DNA of 64,000 nt from JAJZOM01 sp046703545 (GTDB lineage: Archaea > Thermoplasmatota > Thermoplasmata > Thermoplasmatales > Thermoplasmataceae), in assembly GCA_046703545.1 (NCBI GenBank), contig JBJKSX010000059.1, positions 1-64,000 on the forward strand. Direction: 5' to 3'. Position numbers and translations under genes: made by a program. Positions 41,445 to 50,727 of the stretch are shown piece by piece (position 1 is the first letter of the stretch; every line of letters begins with the position of its first letter). The notes under the pieces were generated by a model. The model did not search any database, was not told where the DNA came from, and saw only the letters and a list, made by a program, of their open reading frames with translations.

Positions 41445-42890
41445 ATGAAAAACGGTGGAGAATACGATATAATTGTTGCCGGTGCAGGGCTTGCAGGTTC
41501 GTTAGCCGCAGCCTCAGCAGCAAGAAAAGGAAAGCGCGTATTATTGCTTGACAGGAACCCGGAAGCAGAAGTTGGAAAGAAGACAGTCTGGGGATGGACA
41601 TGCGGAGACGCGGTCGCAGGTTCCCACATAGACTTCGTTGAAAATAAACTTGGCGTTAAATTTGGAGAACCGGAGCTGGACAGGAGAGTGGACGGAGTTT
41701 ACGCACTTTCACCCGATCTCAAAACAAAATTCAAGTTCGAGGGAAGAGGATACACTCTCGACAGGCCCTCATTTGAGGCAAAACTCCTGCAGATTGCAAA
41801 GGAAGCCGGTCCCGAGTATATCAGTGAATTTGAAGTCCAGGGGCCGCTTATTGAAGACAAGAAAGTAGTGGGCATCTACGGAAGGGACAAGAACAAGGAA
41901 GAGTTCGAATACAGGGCCAAGGTCGTGATAGATGCGCTGGGAATTTCCACTGTGATCAGGCGAAACCTCCCCGAGAACCCGTTCGTGGACAGGGTGGTTG
42001 ACACAGATGATGTTGAATCCACTGGCAGGTACATTTATGAGTTCGAACTCAAAGGTGACGACCTTTCATACTTCGACCCTGACAACGCACTGATCCATCT
42101 CAACAACATGATGGCCCCAGGCGGATACGGCTGGGTCTTTCCCAAGAGCGGCAACCGCGTGAACGTTGGCCTTGGAGTCCAGAAGAAGAGCCTTGACATA
42201 AGGAACCAGAAGCTGGGCAAGAAGGACAACCTGCAGACACTTATAGATGAGTATGTGAAGTGGAACCCTCTCTTCAAGAACCTGAAGCTGTGGAACAAGA
42301 ACAACAACGGCAAGGGAATATGGTCAGTTGCTGTGAGGAGAAACATGGAGAGCCTTGTTTATGACGGTTACATGGGTGCCGGAGATTCCATGGTAATGCC
42401 GAACCCAATCAGCGCTGGTGGCATAGGGCCCGCACTTATTTCCGGGATCCTTGCCGGCGAGAATGCGGCAGATGCGGTGGAGGCAAACGACACCTCTACC
42501 AAGGGGCTCTGGAAATATAACACAGACTACAATAACGCTTATGGAAAGAAGATGGCAGGCATGGAAGTCTTCAGGATTTACCTGCAGTCGCTGAACAACG
42601 ACATTCTGAACTACGGCATGAGGTCATTCCTCACAACGAAAGAAGCTTCAGACTTCACACTTGGACTTGTGCCCGAGTTGAGCATAGCATCCAAGTTCAA
42701 GATGGTCCTCAAGGGCGCCAGGAATATCACTGCCTTCAAGAACCTTGTCTACGTCATAGGCAAGATGAAGGAAATGAATGCCCACTATGAGAAATACCCA
42801 GACTCGCCGGACACTTTCATACCCTTCAAGCAGAAAGTTGTTGAAACCATAGAAGACGCAAAGAGAAGATTTCCGTCTTCACCAATTTAA
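41445..42890 (+). CDS. geranylgeranyl reductase family protein (archaeal lipid saturation)
   Basis: This 481-aa flavoenzyme has FAD motif IIVAGAGLAGSLAAASAA, the ribityl-site block VWGWTCGDAV with Cys, GGYGWVFPKSGNRVNVGLG (the YxWxFPxxxxxxNVG lipid-reductase signature) and GAGDSMVMPNPISAGGIGPALISG for FAD. The family hydrogenates the geranylgeranyl chains of archaeal membrane lipids at the membrane surface. It is about 80 residues longer than the characterised Thermoplasma enzyme, mostly at the C-terminus, so substrate details may differ. Confidence 0.9.
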   Translation: MKNGGEYDIIVAGAGLAGSLAAASAARKGKRVLLLDRNPEAEVGKKTVWGWTCGDAVAGSHIDFVENKLGVKFGEPELDRRVDGVYALSPDLKTKFKFEGRGYTLDRPSFEAKLLQIAKEAGPEYISEFEVQGPLIEDKKVVGIYGRDKNKEEFEYRAKVVIDALGISTVIRRNLPENPFVDRVVDTDDVESTGRYIYEFELKGDDLSYFDPDNALIHLNNMMAPGGYGWVFPKSGNRVNVGLGVQKKSLDIRNQKLGKKDNLQTLIDEYVKWNPLFKNLKLWNKNNNGKGIWSVAVRRNMESLVYDGYMGAGDSMVMPNPISAGGIGPALISGILAGENAADAVEANDTSTKGLWKYNTDYNNAYGKKMAGMEVFRIYLQSLNNDILNYGMRSFLTTKEASDFTLGLVPELSIASKFKMVLKGARNITAFKNLVYVIGKMKEMNAHYEKYPDSPDTFIPFKQKVVETIEDAKRRFPSSPI

Positions 42891-42980
42891 TTTTTGATTG
42901 GACTTTTTGCCATTTTTCTCAAATTATTTCTTGCGTTGCATGAAAGCAAATTTTTCAGCAATCCAAGCTCAATTGAAAAC

Positions 42981-42987
42981 TATAATA
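42981..42987 (+). promoter_or_regulatory. TATA box for small membrane protein
   Basis: TATAATA is centred 26 bp before ATG 43010. It argues against the upstream TTG 42995. Confidence 0.6.
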
Positions 42988-43009
42988 GTATTGATTGATT
43001 TTATTATTT

Positions 43010-43306
43010 ATGAGACCACATATTCCAAAGTTTTTCGCAGGGATCTCTGCAATAATATCTGGAGTGCTGCTGAATCTCTATGCGATAGTGCCTCACTACA
43101 CCATACAGGCATATGACAACAGTGTATTGTCTGAAATGGCCTCAACTGGTGCCAGGGTGAACCCGGGAGGGCCTGTTCTGTTGGCTATTCCCCCGATCAA
43201 CTATACAATGATAGCGGCGGGTTGTGTCCTGATTACAATAGGGATATTGCTCTTGCTCACAGCATTTTCACGAAAGGGAAAGTCCCCCAGAACCATATCA
43301 CATTAA
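43010..43306 (+). CDS. small two-span membrane protein, unknown
   Basis: This 98-aa protein has two hydrophobic spans, about 5-28 (FFAGISAIISGVLLNLYAIV) and about 68-88 (MIAAGCVLITIGILLLLTAF), separated by a loop with GARVNPGGPVLL, and a basic tail. No family is recognised. The leaderless ATG 43010 is set by the TATA box at 42981. It stands alone between the geranylgeranyl reductase gene and endonuclease III. Confidence 0.65.
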   Translation: MRPHIPKFFAGISAIISGVLLNLYAIVPHYTIQAYDNSVLSEMASTGARVNPGGPVLLAIPPINYTMIAAGCVLITIGILLLLTAFSRKGKSPRTISH

Positions 43307-43335
43307 TCCAGTTGTCTGCTCGAAGATAATCTGAG

Positions 43336-44001
43336 TTATTTTCCAGTTTTTTTCCCTTTCTTAAGGCCCTTTGCATAGAACTCACAGAACTCAGATATGC
43401 TGCATTCTTCACATCTGGGGCCAATGGGCTTGCATATCTTCTTCCCGAATTCCACCAGCATTGGATTGAACCCCAGCCAGTATTCTTCCGGAATTATCTT
43501 TACAAGCCTTGCCTCTGTGTCGTCCGGATTCTTGGTCTTGGCCCAGCCAATCCTGTTGGCGATCCTGTGCACATGTGTGTCTACAGCAATGGCGGGCTTC
43601 CTGAATGCATCGGCCAGCACAACATTGGCCGTTTTCCTTCCCACACCGGGTATGGTGGTCAGGTCATCGATGTTGTCGGGGACATTTCCGGAGAACTTTT
43701 CCTCTATGATCCTGGCAGCGTTGATGACCCTTTCCGCCTTGACCTTGGCAAAGCCGACCTTGGCTATAAGCGAAAGCACCTCATCATATTCAGCAGCCGA
43801 AAGGCCCTTAGAATCGGAATACCGATTGTGAAGGTTCCTGGCGGCTTTGTCTGTTACCTCATCCTTTGTCCTGTGTGACATTATTGTTGTGATGAGCACC
43901 CAGAACGGATCACTGAATTCGAAGTGGTGGTCCGGGCTCTGGACCTTTACCCTTTCATATACTTTTGGAAAAGTCTCCCTTGCGGTGCTGAGTTTCATCA
44001 C
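43336..44001 (-). CDS. nth: endonuclease III, base-excision DNA glycosylase
   Basis: This 221-aa DNA glycosylase/AP lyase removes oxidised pyrimidines. It has the helix-hairpin-helix LTTIPGVGRKTANVVL with catalytic Lys in GRK, the catalytic Asp in AVDTHVHR, and a [4Fe-4S] cluster C-x6-C-x2-C-x5-C in CKPIGPRCEECSISEFC. Length and motifs are typical. It begins 3 bp after the carB stop, so it is the last gene of a carA-carB-nth transcript. ATG 43998 is an equal alternative start. Confidence 0.95.
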   Translation of the reverse strand: MMKLSTARETFPKVYERVKVQSPDHHFEFSDPFWVLITTIMSHRTKDEVTDKAARNLHNRYSDSKGLSAAEYDEVLSLIAKVGFAKVKAERVINAARIIEEKFSGNVPDNIDDLTTIPGVGRKTANVVLADAFRKPAIAVDTHVHRIANRIGWAKTKNPDDTEARLVKIIPEEYWLGFNPMLVEFGKKICKPIGPRCEECSISEFCEFYAKGLKKGKKTGK

Positions 44002-44004
44002 AAT

Positions 44005-47000
44005 TCACCAGTATTCCCTGAGTTCCCTGTAGTCCGTTTTCACGGTGGCCCTCATGGAGTCCACCATAGCCTGAGCCAGTTTAATGTTTGTTATGAGAGG
44101 TATGTTCTTCCTGATTGCGAGCCGCCTGATCTGATGCCCGTCCTTGATTGCGCCAGACATGGAGTTAGGGGTGTTTATTATGAGTGAGGGTTTCCTGCTT
44201 TCAATATATTCATCTATTCTTGGCTCCCTCACATCCTCCATCTTGTAAATTGTTGTGGATTCTATTCCAGACTCGGCCAGTGCATGCCTTGTTCCGGGAG
44301 TGGCTGAAATGGTGTTTCCCCGTGAGTGCAGATATTCAGCTATGTCCACGATCATGGGCTTATCCTTCTCGCTCACTGAAAGAAGAATCTCGCCCCTTTC
44401 ATTGTTGACTTCCACGTTCATGAAGTGAAGCGCCTTGAGAAGTGCCTCCCCAAGTGTGTACCCGGCTGCCATTCCCTCACCGGTGGACTTCATTTCAGGG
44501 CCAAGAATGGCGTCCAGGTCCAGGAACCTCTTGAAAGGGAATGCGGGGACCTTGACAAAGTAATTTTTTGGCTGCACTTCCTCGGCATCGAGAGTGCCAT
44601 CGAGCATTGCTTCAATGCCGACTGAGATCCAGTCCTTTCCTGTGGCCTTGCTCACGAATGGCAGTGACCTGCTTGCCCGGGAATTGAGCTCTATGACAAA
44701 CATATCGTCCCCCTTAACTGCAAGCTGCAGGTTGGAGAAGCCTGAAAGGGAGTACTTCTCTGTGAAGGAGTTCACCAGCTCCACTATCCTTTCGTGTATT
44801 CCCCTTTCCGGGAATTCCGGCCCCATCACCATTGTGGCATCTCCGGAGTGGGTGCCCGCTTCCTCTATGTGGACACAAATGCCGCCTATCACAGCCCTGC
44901 TGCCATTGGAAACGAAATCAACGTCTATTTCTGTGGCGTCCTCAACATACCTGCTCAGGAGAACGGGATAATCAGGCCTTTCCTGAAGCAGGGCGGCTAC
45001 CCTGTCATAAACCTCTTCCCTCTCATTGATTATGTCCATTGCCCTGCCGCCTATTATGAAGCTGCTCCGCACAATTACGGGCAGAGGCGTTCTCTCAATG
45101 GCGTTGATGGCTTCCTGGAGGTTTGAGACTGTGACAAATTCAGGCTGCCTTATCCCATATTCCCTGAGGGCTTCTGCGAACTTCTTTCTATCTTCAATTG
45201 CCTCTATGCTGTCAGGCTTTGTCCCCAGGAAAATCTCTGGGCCAAACACTTCCTTCAGTTCCATGGCGAGATTCTGCCCTGTCTGGCCCGAAAACTGGAT
45301 AATGATCCTGCAGGGGGATTCCCTCATGATGATGTTTGAAATGTGCTCCAGGGTCAGCGGTTCAAAGTAGAGGGTGTCCGAGACATCAAAATCAGTGGAT
45401 ACTGTTTCCGGGTTGCAGTTCACCATGACAGTCCTGTACCCCTCCTTCCTGAGCTTCAGTACAGCCTTGACTGCCCCGTAATCAAATTCCAGGCCCTGTG
45501 ATATCCTGTTCGGGCCCGAGCCCATTACGATGACTGTTGGGACCTCGTTGTTCTGGCTCAGGAATTCTGTTTCCATGTCGTATGTGGAATACAGGTAGGG
45601 CGTTTCTGCGTTGAATTCGCCGGAACATGTGTCTATGGCCTTGAAGACCGGCCTTATTTTGAGCTCCTTCCTTTTTTTGAGTATGTCCACCTGGGAGATA
45701 CCGGTAAAGGAGGAAATTATTGAATCCGGAATCCCCATTTCCTTGAGTTCCCTGAGGTTCTCCGGCATGACCCCTCTCCTTAGCTCGGAGATGCGGTCTG
45801 TCACGTTCTTCAGCTTCTCTATGAAATAAATGGCATAGCCTGACGTTGCCCTGATCCTTTCAGTGCCCCATTTCCTGAGCAGTGACTCCACAATGGCGTA
45901 GACCCTGAGATCTGAAGGCACCTTGATGAGTTGCTCCAGATCGCTGTCATTTTGACTGAGCCTCAGGTTCCTCGATTCCGCCGTTTCAAGTGAAGCCAGG
46001 GCCTTGAAGAATGCTTCCTCAAAAGTTCTCCCGATCCCCATGACTTCACCGATGGACTTCATCTGCACCCCGATCTTCCTCTCAACCTCGAATTTGTCAA
46101 AAGGCCACCTTGGTATCTTGACTGTAACATAGTCCAGGGATGGTTCATAGGCGGCATAGGTGTTCTTCGTGATGGGGTTTATAATTTCGGTGAGGTTGTA
46201 TCCGACGGCTATCTTGCTGGAAGTCCTTGCAATGGGATATCCGCTTGCCTTTGAAGCAAGGGCTGAAGACCTTGAGGTCCTGGGGTTCACTTCAACAATG
46301 TAATATTCCTCTTTCTCCGGGTCAAGTGCAAACTGAATGTTGCATGCGCCCCTTATTCCCAAGGATGAAATCACCCTGATGGCTGAATCCCTGAGGAAGT
46401 GGTACTCCTGGTCACTCAAGGTCTGTGAAGGTGTTACAACAATGCTTTCACCGGTGTGGACGCCCATTGGGTCCAGGTTCTCCATGTTGCATATTGTTAT
46501 GCAGTTACCCGCGTTGTCCCTGATGATCTCGTATTCAAGTTCCAGCAGCCCTTCAAGCGATTTCTCAAGTTCCAGGACCTCTTCAGGGTATATTCGGAAA
46601 AACTCATTTGCGAGGGTTTCCAGTTCCTCCATTGACCTCAGTATGTTCCCGCCAGAGCCCCCAAGAGAGAAGGATGTCCTGACAATGAGAGGATAGATGT
46701 CCAGTTTGGGGATTTCCACTCTGTAGTTCTCGATTGTCAGTCTTGCAGAAGGCGCAACTGGCTCTCCGATTTCAAGCATCAGCTTGTGGAATTTCTCCCT
46801 GTCCTCAGCAGTTTCAATTGCCTCCACAGGCGTACCTATTATCCTAAGGGAGTGTTTTTCTATGATTCCCCTTTTCTTCAGCTGGAGGGCAAGGTTCAGG
46901 GCTGTCTGGCCACCCATGGTGGGAAGAATTGAGTCAATTTTCTCCTTCAAGACTATTCTCTCAACCGCCTCAACGGAGATGGGCTCTATGTAGATCCTGT

Positions 47001-47184
47001 CTGCGATATTGTGGTCTGTCTGAATCGTTGCCGGGTTGGAGTTCAGCAGCACAACCTCAATTCCCTCTTCCTTCAGGGACAGGCAGGCCTGCGATCCAGC
47101 ATAGTCAAACTCAGCAGCCTGGCCTATTACAACTGGGCCGGACCCAATGACAAGAACCTTCCTTATGCTCCTGTCCAGAGTCAT
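44005..47184 (-). CDS. carB: carbamoyl-phosphate synthase large subunit
   Basis: This 1059-aa protein is the full-length synthetase with two homologous ATP-grasp halves. It makes carbamoyl phosphate from bicarbonate, ammonia and two ATP for pyrimidine and arginine synthesis. Visible motifs are KVLVIGSGPVVIGQAAEFDY at the start, the second-half counterpart VIVMGSGPNRISQGLEFDYG, SFSLGGSGGN and SSFIIGGRAMDI as the two ATP loops, and a C-terminal MGS-like allosteric domain (about 920-1059). Its ATG overlaps the carA stop as ATGA. Confidence 0.98.
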   Translation of the reverse strand: MTLDRSIRKVLVIGSGPVVIGQAAEFDYAGSQACLSLKEEGIEVVLLNSNPATIQTDHNIADRIYIEPISVEAVERIVLKEKIDSILPTMGGQTALNLALQLKKRGIIEKHSLRIIGTPVEAIETAEDREKFHKLMLEIGEPVAPSARLTIENYRVEIPKLDIYPLIVRTSFSLGGSGGNILRSMEELETLANEFFRIYPEEVLELEKSLEGLLELEYEIIRDNAGNCITICNMENLDPMGVHTGESIVVTPSQTLSDQEYHFLRDSAIRVISSLGIRGACNIQFALDPEKEEYYIVEVNPRTSRSSALASKASGYPIARTSSKIAVGYNLTEIINPITKNTYAAYEPSLDYVTVKIPRWPFDKFEVERKIGVQMKSIGEVMGIGRTFEEAFFKALASLETAESRNLRLSQNDSDLEQLIKVPSDLRVYAIVESLLRKWGTERIRATSGYAIYFIEKLKNVTDRISELRRGVMPENLRELKEMGIPDSIISSFTGISQVDILKKRKELKIRPVFKAIDTCSGEFNAETPYLYSTYDMETEFLSQNNEVPTVIVMGSGPNRISQGLEFDYGAVKAVLKLRKEGYRTVMVNCNPETVSTDFDVSDTLYFEPLTLEHISNIIMRESPCRIIIQFSGQTGQNLAMELKEVFGPEIFLGTKPDSIEAIEDRKKFAEALREYGIRQPEFVTVSNLQEAINAIERTPLPVIVRSSFIIGGRAMDIINEREEVYDRVAALLQERPDYPVLLSRYVEDATEIDVDFVSNGSRAVIGGICVHIEEAGTHSGDATMVMGPEFPERGIHERIVELVNSFTEKYSLSGFSNLQLAVKGDDMFVIELNSRASRSLPFVSKATGKDWISVGIEAMLDGTLDAEEVQPKNYFVKVPAFPFKRFLDLDAILGPEMKSTGEGMAAGYTLGEALLKALHFMNVEVNNERGEILLSVSEKDKPMIVDIAEYLHSRGNTISATPGTRHALAESGIESTTIYKMEDVREPRIDEYIESRKPSLIINTPNSMSGAIKDGHQIRRLAIRKNIPLITNIKLAQAMVDSMRATVKTDYRELREYW

Positions 47185-48233
47185 GCCTGGCCCTCCAGGT
47201 TTTTCTTCACCATGTCAAAGAACCATCTTGAATCGTGTGGGCCTGGAGACGCTTCAGGGTGATACTGGACACTGAAAATGTCGAGCGTGCCATGCTTCAC
47301 CATCTCCACACTCCTGTCATTAATGTCCCACTGCACCACCTCAAGCCCTGTGCTGCCAAGGCTGTCCGGATCCACGGCATATCCGTGGTTGTGGGAAGTG
47401 ATGTATATTCTTTTCCCGTCCGTAACCGCATGATTCGAGCCACGATGCCCGAACTTCATCTTCACTGTTTTCCCACCCAGGGAAATTGATATGAGCTGGT
47501 GTCCGAGGCATACTCCATAGAGGGGGACCTTGCCCGACATTTCACTCAGGAAAGAAGTCACCTTGTACAGGGAACTGTGGGAGGGGTCCCCTGGGCCATT
47601 GGAGATGAATATCCCGTCGTAATTTCCCCTGATATTCTGAAAATCGACGTTGTATGGAACCACATGGAGGTTCGCCACTTTTGACATTTCCTGCACAAGG
47701 CTCCTTTTTGCACCCACATCTATGAAAAGAAGGTTTCTGTTGTGCCCCCTGTCCATCTGGTACTCCTTCCTGCAGGTCACTTTTGACACAACGTCCTCCG
47801 CCATTGGATCAGGGAAGTTTTCAGGGACCTCAGCATCTGATGAAATATAGGCCCTCATCACTCCCTTTTCCCTTATCTTTCTTACAAGGAGCCTTGTGTC
47901 CACCAGGTCTATGCCGGGGACATGGTTCTCTTCAAGCAGGCTGTTGAACTTCATCCAGCTGTCGTCTATCATAAGCTGGGCGTGGCCATCCCTTGTGACC
48001 ACGCCGGACACCTGGACTTCTCCACTCTCAAAAGTTCCCTTCGAAAGTGGATAGTTGGCTATTGTGGGGCTCGCAAATGTCAGTATCTGATTCCTGTATG
48101 ACGGGTCGGTGATGGATTCAAGGTATCCTGTCATGGATGTGGTGAACACTATTTCACCATAGGAATCTCCCAGATGCCCGAAAGCAACCCCGGACAGTAC
48201 AGTGCCATCTTCCAGAATGAGGTATCTTTTCAT
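47181..48233 (-). CDS. carA: carbamoyl-phosphate synthase small subunit
   Basis: This 350-aa glutaminase supplies ammonia to CarB. The N-terminal CarA domain includes EIVFTTSMTGYLESITDPSY, and the class I amidotransferase domain has FISNGPGDPSH, nucleophile Cys in LYGVCLGHQLIS, and His-Glu in VQYHPEASPGP. ATG 48233 is chosen because GGAGGA lies 6 bases upstream; the open frame reaches TTG 48251. It is the first gene of carA-carB-nth. TTTTTAAAAC at about 48309-48318 on this strand may be the promoter, which would leave a leader of about 55 bases. Confidence 0.97.
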   Translation of the reverse strand: MKRYLILEDGTVLSGVAFGHLGDSYGEIVFTTSMTGYLESITDPSYRNQILTFASPTIANYPLSKGTFESGEVQVSGVVTRDGHAQLMIDDSWMKFNSLLEENHVPGIDLVDTRLLVRKIREKGVMRAYISSDAEVPENFPDPMAEDVVSKVTCRKEYQMDRGHNRNLLFIDVGAKRSLVQEMSKVANLHVVPYNVDFQNIRGNYDGIFISNGPGDPSHSSLYKVTSFLSEMSGKVPLYGVCLGHQLISISLGGKTVKMKFGHRGSNHAVTDGKRIYITSHNHGYAVDPDSLGSTGLEVVQWDINDRSVEMVKHGTLDIFSVQYHPEASPGPHDSRWFFDMVKKNLEGQA

Positions 48234-48486
48234 CCCATCTCCTCCTGGCAATGGCCCTCCATTTTGTGTTTTACAGAATAAGGCTTCATTGAAATCAACG
48301 CATGTCTTGTTTTAAAAACAACTCTTGAAAATAGGCTACCCGGAATAATAATTCCCTCAATTCCGGTTCCCGTGTTAGGTTGCAAGAGTGTTCGGGCTTG
48401 ATGATACATGAGTTAGATAAAACCGTTTTGTTCTGACAGACATTACAGGCAGATCCAAAATAAGGCACTTGGAGAAACAGGATCCT

Positions 48487-49197
48487 TCAGGGTTTGAATC
48501 TGCCTGCAGGCCTGATATTTCCCCTGTACACCAGGGTACCTTCTTCGAAGGAGAACCTTGGTATGAAGCACTCAACGCCATCCCTGAGCGCAAGCATGAA
48601 TTCTTCTGCAAATGCAGGGTCGGTCTCCTCATTTGGTTGGAAGCTTTCAGCATCTTTCCTGAAAGTGAGGATCATTATGACTGCCCTTTTTCCTTCAAGG
48701 GCATGATTCCTCAGGAGTTCAAGGTGTTCCCTGCCCCTTTTTGTGGGCGCATCCGGGAAGGTTGCAATATTGCCTTTGAGCATTGTGCATCCCTTGACCT
48801 CAATGAGGGTGTCACCGTGGCGGAAGTCAATTCTGTGCCTGCCAACGCCCACTTCCCTCTCAACGTCAGCGGGAAGAAATGTGGACGCGACGGCAGAATG
48901 TATCCGGGTATCTGTGAGTATCCACTGCCCGGAATCAAGGGCTGCGGTGACCGAGTGGCTGGTTCTGACGCCGTTTGTTGGCCGGTAAAGCACACTGTTT
49001 CCAGGATAGATCAGCTCCTTGAGCCTCCCTGGGTCATGGAGGTGGCATTCAAGTGGGCCCTCCCCTGTCTGAACGTTCACTAGAAAACGGTTGGGCCTGT
49101 CTATGACTTTTCCTTCTAGAAGGTGTTCCCTGAAGGAGAATACCCTGAATCCCTCCTGAGGTACCAGAATCAATCTGCCTGCACTATGATGGCCCAT
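48487..49197 (-). CDS. sfsA: SfsA family protein
   Basis: This 236-aa protein matches the sugar fermentation stimulation protein family, with an OB-like N-terminal domain and a restriction-endonuclease-like fold: nRFLVNVQ, HLHDPGRLKELI, RIDFRHGDTLIEVKGCTML and ATFPDAPTKRGREHL. The D...E-x-K arrangement (IDF, EVKG) is that of a nuclease core. Its physiological role is unclear; DNA or nucleotide binding has been suggested for the E. coli protein. The open frame extends to GTG 49218. No TATA box is seen upstream, but a small gene with a TATA box lies 37-60 bp before it, implying co-transcription. Confidence 0.9.
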   Translation of the reverse strand: MGHHSAGRLILVPQEGFRVFSFREHLLEGKVIDRPNRFLVNVQTGEGPLECHLHDPGRLKELIYPGNSVLYRPTNGVRTSHSVTAALDSGQWILTDTRIHSAVASTFLPADVEREVGVGRHRIDFRHGDTLIEVKGCTMLKGNIATFPDAPTKRGREHLELLRNHALEGKRAVIMILTFRKDAESFQPNEETDPAFAEEFMLALRDGVECFIPRFSFEEGTLVYRGNIRPAGRFKP

Positions 49198-49255
49198 CAA
49201 TAAACTCCGTCCATCCACCGTTCAAGCAGTGGATTGGCGTCAAGCCTTACCCCCA

Positions 49256-49381
49256 TCATACCTTGGAGGGGGAACTCATAAGCTCGTGCTGGCACTCAGG
49301 ACATACTTTGTATCCCTGGTTTACCGGGCAATCACAGTCACATGTCGGCGTGCCTAGCTGAATTTTGCAAAAAGCGCTCAT
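49256..49381 (-). CDS. 41-aa cysteine-rich (zinc-binding) micro-protein
   Basis: This short leftward gene runs from ATG 49381 to TGA 49256-49258. The product contains C14-x-C16-x-C18 (TCDCDCP), then C27-x2-C30 (VCPECQHEL) with His32, and an extra Cys5, consistent with a zinc ribbon. TCATATACCC at 49402-49411 on this strand centres a TATA box 25 bp before the ATG, giving a leaderless start like many other genes here. The sfsA start follows about 37-60 bp later. No known family is recognised; the Cys pattern and promoter are the support. Confidence 0.65.
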   Translation of the reverse strand: MSAFCKIQLGTPTCDCDCPVNQGYKVCPECQHELMSSPSKV

Positions 49382-49401
49382 GAGTTACTGTATGGCGCCC
49401 G

Positions 49402-49411
49402 GGTATATGAA
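49402..49411 (-). promoter_or_regulatory. TATA box for the Cys-rich micro-protein and sfsA
   Basis: TCATATACCC on the minus strand is centred about 25 bp before ATG 49381. It is the only good promoter upstream of sfsA on this strand. Confidence 0.55.
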
Positions 49412-49440
49412 AATTCCAAGACAGAAAAAAATGGGTGAAA

Positions 49441-50634
49441 CTAGTTCACAATACCCAGTTTCTTTCCTGCCTTCACGAACGCGTCCACCGCAAAGTCAAT
49501 GTCTTCCCTTGAATGCACTGCAGAGGGCATCAGCCGGATTCTGGCAGTTCCCTGCGCAACTGTGGGGTACACGATGGGTGAAGCGAAGACCTTTTCCTCC
49601 GAATAAAGCATTCCACTGAGCTCCAGGGTCTTTTTCTCATCCCCCACCATGACTGGCGTGATGGGGGTCTTCGTGTTTCCGGTGTCAAAGCCGGCATCGT
49701 TCAGTTTCTTCCTGAGAAGGGCAGCATTGTCCCAGAGTTTCTTCAGGTAAGTGTCATCCCGCTCCATTATTTCAATGGCCTTCAGCACAGCTGCAGTGTC
49801 TCCGGGGTTAAGGCCACTGCTGAACAGGAATGGCCTGGCCTTCCTCTTCAGGTATTCAATGAGATCGGCAGAGCCGGCAACAAAGCCCCCCATTGAACCT
49901 ATGGCCTTGGAGAATGTTCCCATTTCAACGTCAATTCTGCTGGAGACGTTGAAGTGGTCGCAGATGCCCCTTCCATGGTCTCCAAGCACACCTTCGCCAT
50001 GGGCGTCATCCACATAGCTCATTGCTCCGTATTTCTCTGAAAGTTCAACTATCTCTGGAAGCGGGGCCAGATCCCCATCCATGCTGAACACTCCATCTGA
50101 AATGACCAGCGTTCTCCTGTTCTGGCCCTTGTTCTCCCTGAGCTTTACATCAAGGTCCTTCACGTCAAGGTGCTTGTACACCCCGCGCTTTGCGCCGCTG
50201 AGCCTAACTCCATCAATGATGCTTGCGTGGTTGAGCTCCTCGCTCAGGACAAAATCCTGCTTCCCCACAAGCTGAGGAATTGTTCCTGCATTGGCAAGAA
50301 GCCCACCCTGGTAGACAAGCGATGATTCCATGTGCTTGAATTTGGCGACCTTTTCCTCGAGCTTCTGGTGCAGGTCATTGGTTCCTGCAATGGACCTGAC
50401 TGCTCCAGCCCCAACACCGAATTCCTCAATTGCGTCTATTGCAGCTTTCTTGACGTCCGGATGGTTCGCAAGGCCCAGATAATTGTTTGAACACATGTTC
50501 AGGACCCTGTTGCCTTCTATCTTGACCCAGGCTCCCTGTGGCGACTGCAAGATCTTGATGGGAACAAATCTCCCTGCCTCTTTCATTTCCTCTATTTCAT
50601 CCTTAACCCACTGCAGAGAAGTCATATTAATCAT
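49441..50634 (-). CDS. kbl: glycine C-acetyltransferase / 2-amino-3-ketobutyrate CoA ligase
   Basis: This 397-aa alpha-oxoamine synthase is a PLP enzyme. It has MCSNNYLGLANHPDV, GAGAVRSIAGTNDLHQKLE, LNHASIIDGVRLSGA, YVDDAHGEGVLG and the PLP-Lys segment GTFSKAIGSMGG. The reaction is either cleavage of 2-amino-3-ketobutyrate with CoA to glycine and acetyl-CoA (threonine breakdown) or a BioF-like condensation. No threonine dehydrogenase or bio genes are nearby to decide, but motif wording is closer to Kbl. Start ATG 50634 sits 23 bp from the TTTTAAA box at 50654-50660. Confidence 0.9.
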   Translation of the reverse strand: MINMTSLQWVKDEIEEMKEAGRFVPIKILQSPQGAWVKIEGNRVLNMCSNNYLGLANHPDVKKAAIDAIEEFGVGAGAVRSIAGTNDLHQKLEEKVAKFKHMESSLVYQGGLLANAGTIPQLVGKQDFVLSEELNHASIIDGVRLSGAKRGVYKHLDVKDLDVKLRENKGQNRRTLVISDGVFSMDGDLAPLPEIVELSEKYGAMSYVDDAHGEGVLGDHGRGICDHFNVSSRIDVEMGTFSKAIGSMGGFVAGSADLIEYLKRKARPFLFSSGLNPGDTAAVLKAIEIMERDDTYLKKLWDNAALLRKKLNDAGFDTGNTKTPITPVMVGDEKKTLELSGMLYSEEKVFASPIVYPTVAQGTARIRLMPSAVHSREDIDFAVDAFVKAGKKLGIVN

Positions 50635-50727
50635 GGTCAAATGCACAGAAAAGTTTTAAATTTCCGCTTTAAGGAAAAAATTGTGAAAAAGGGCGATAGC
50701 CTGAATCAAACAATGAAATTCAGGCGT

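Noticed and set aside
43397..43831. Rightward open frame of 144 codons
   Set aside because: It is the antisense shadow of endonuclease III, whose HhH and iron-sulfur motifs are intact.
48375..48653. Leftward 92-codon frame at the end of sfsA
   Set aside because: It overlaps the sfsA C-terminus in another frame on the same strand and has no motif or promoter of its own.
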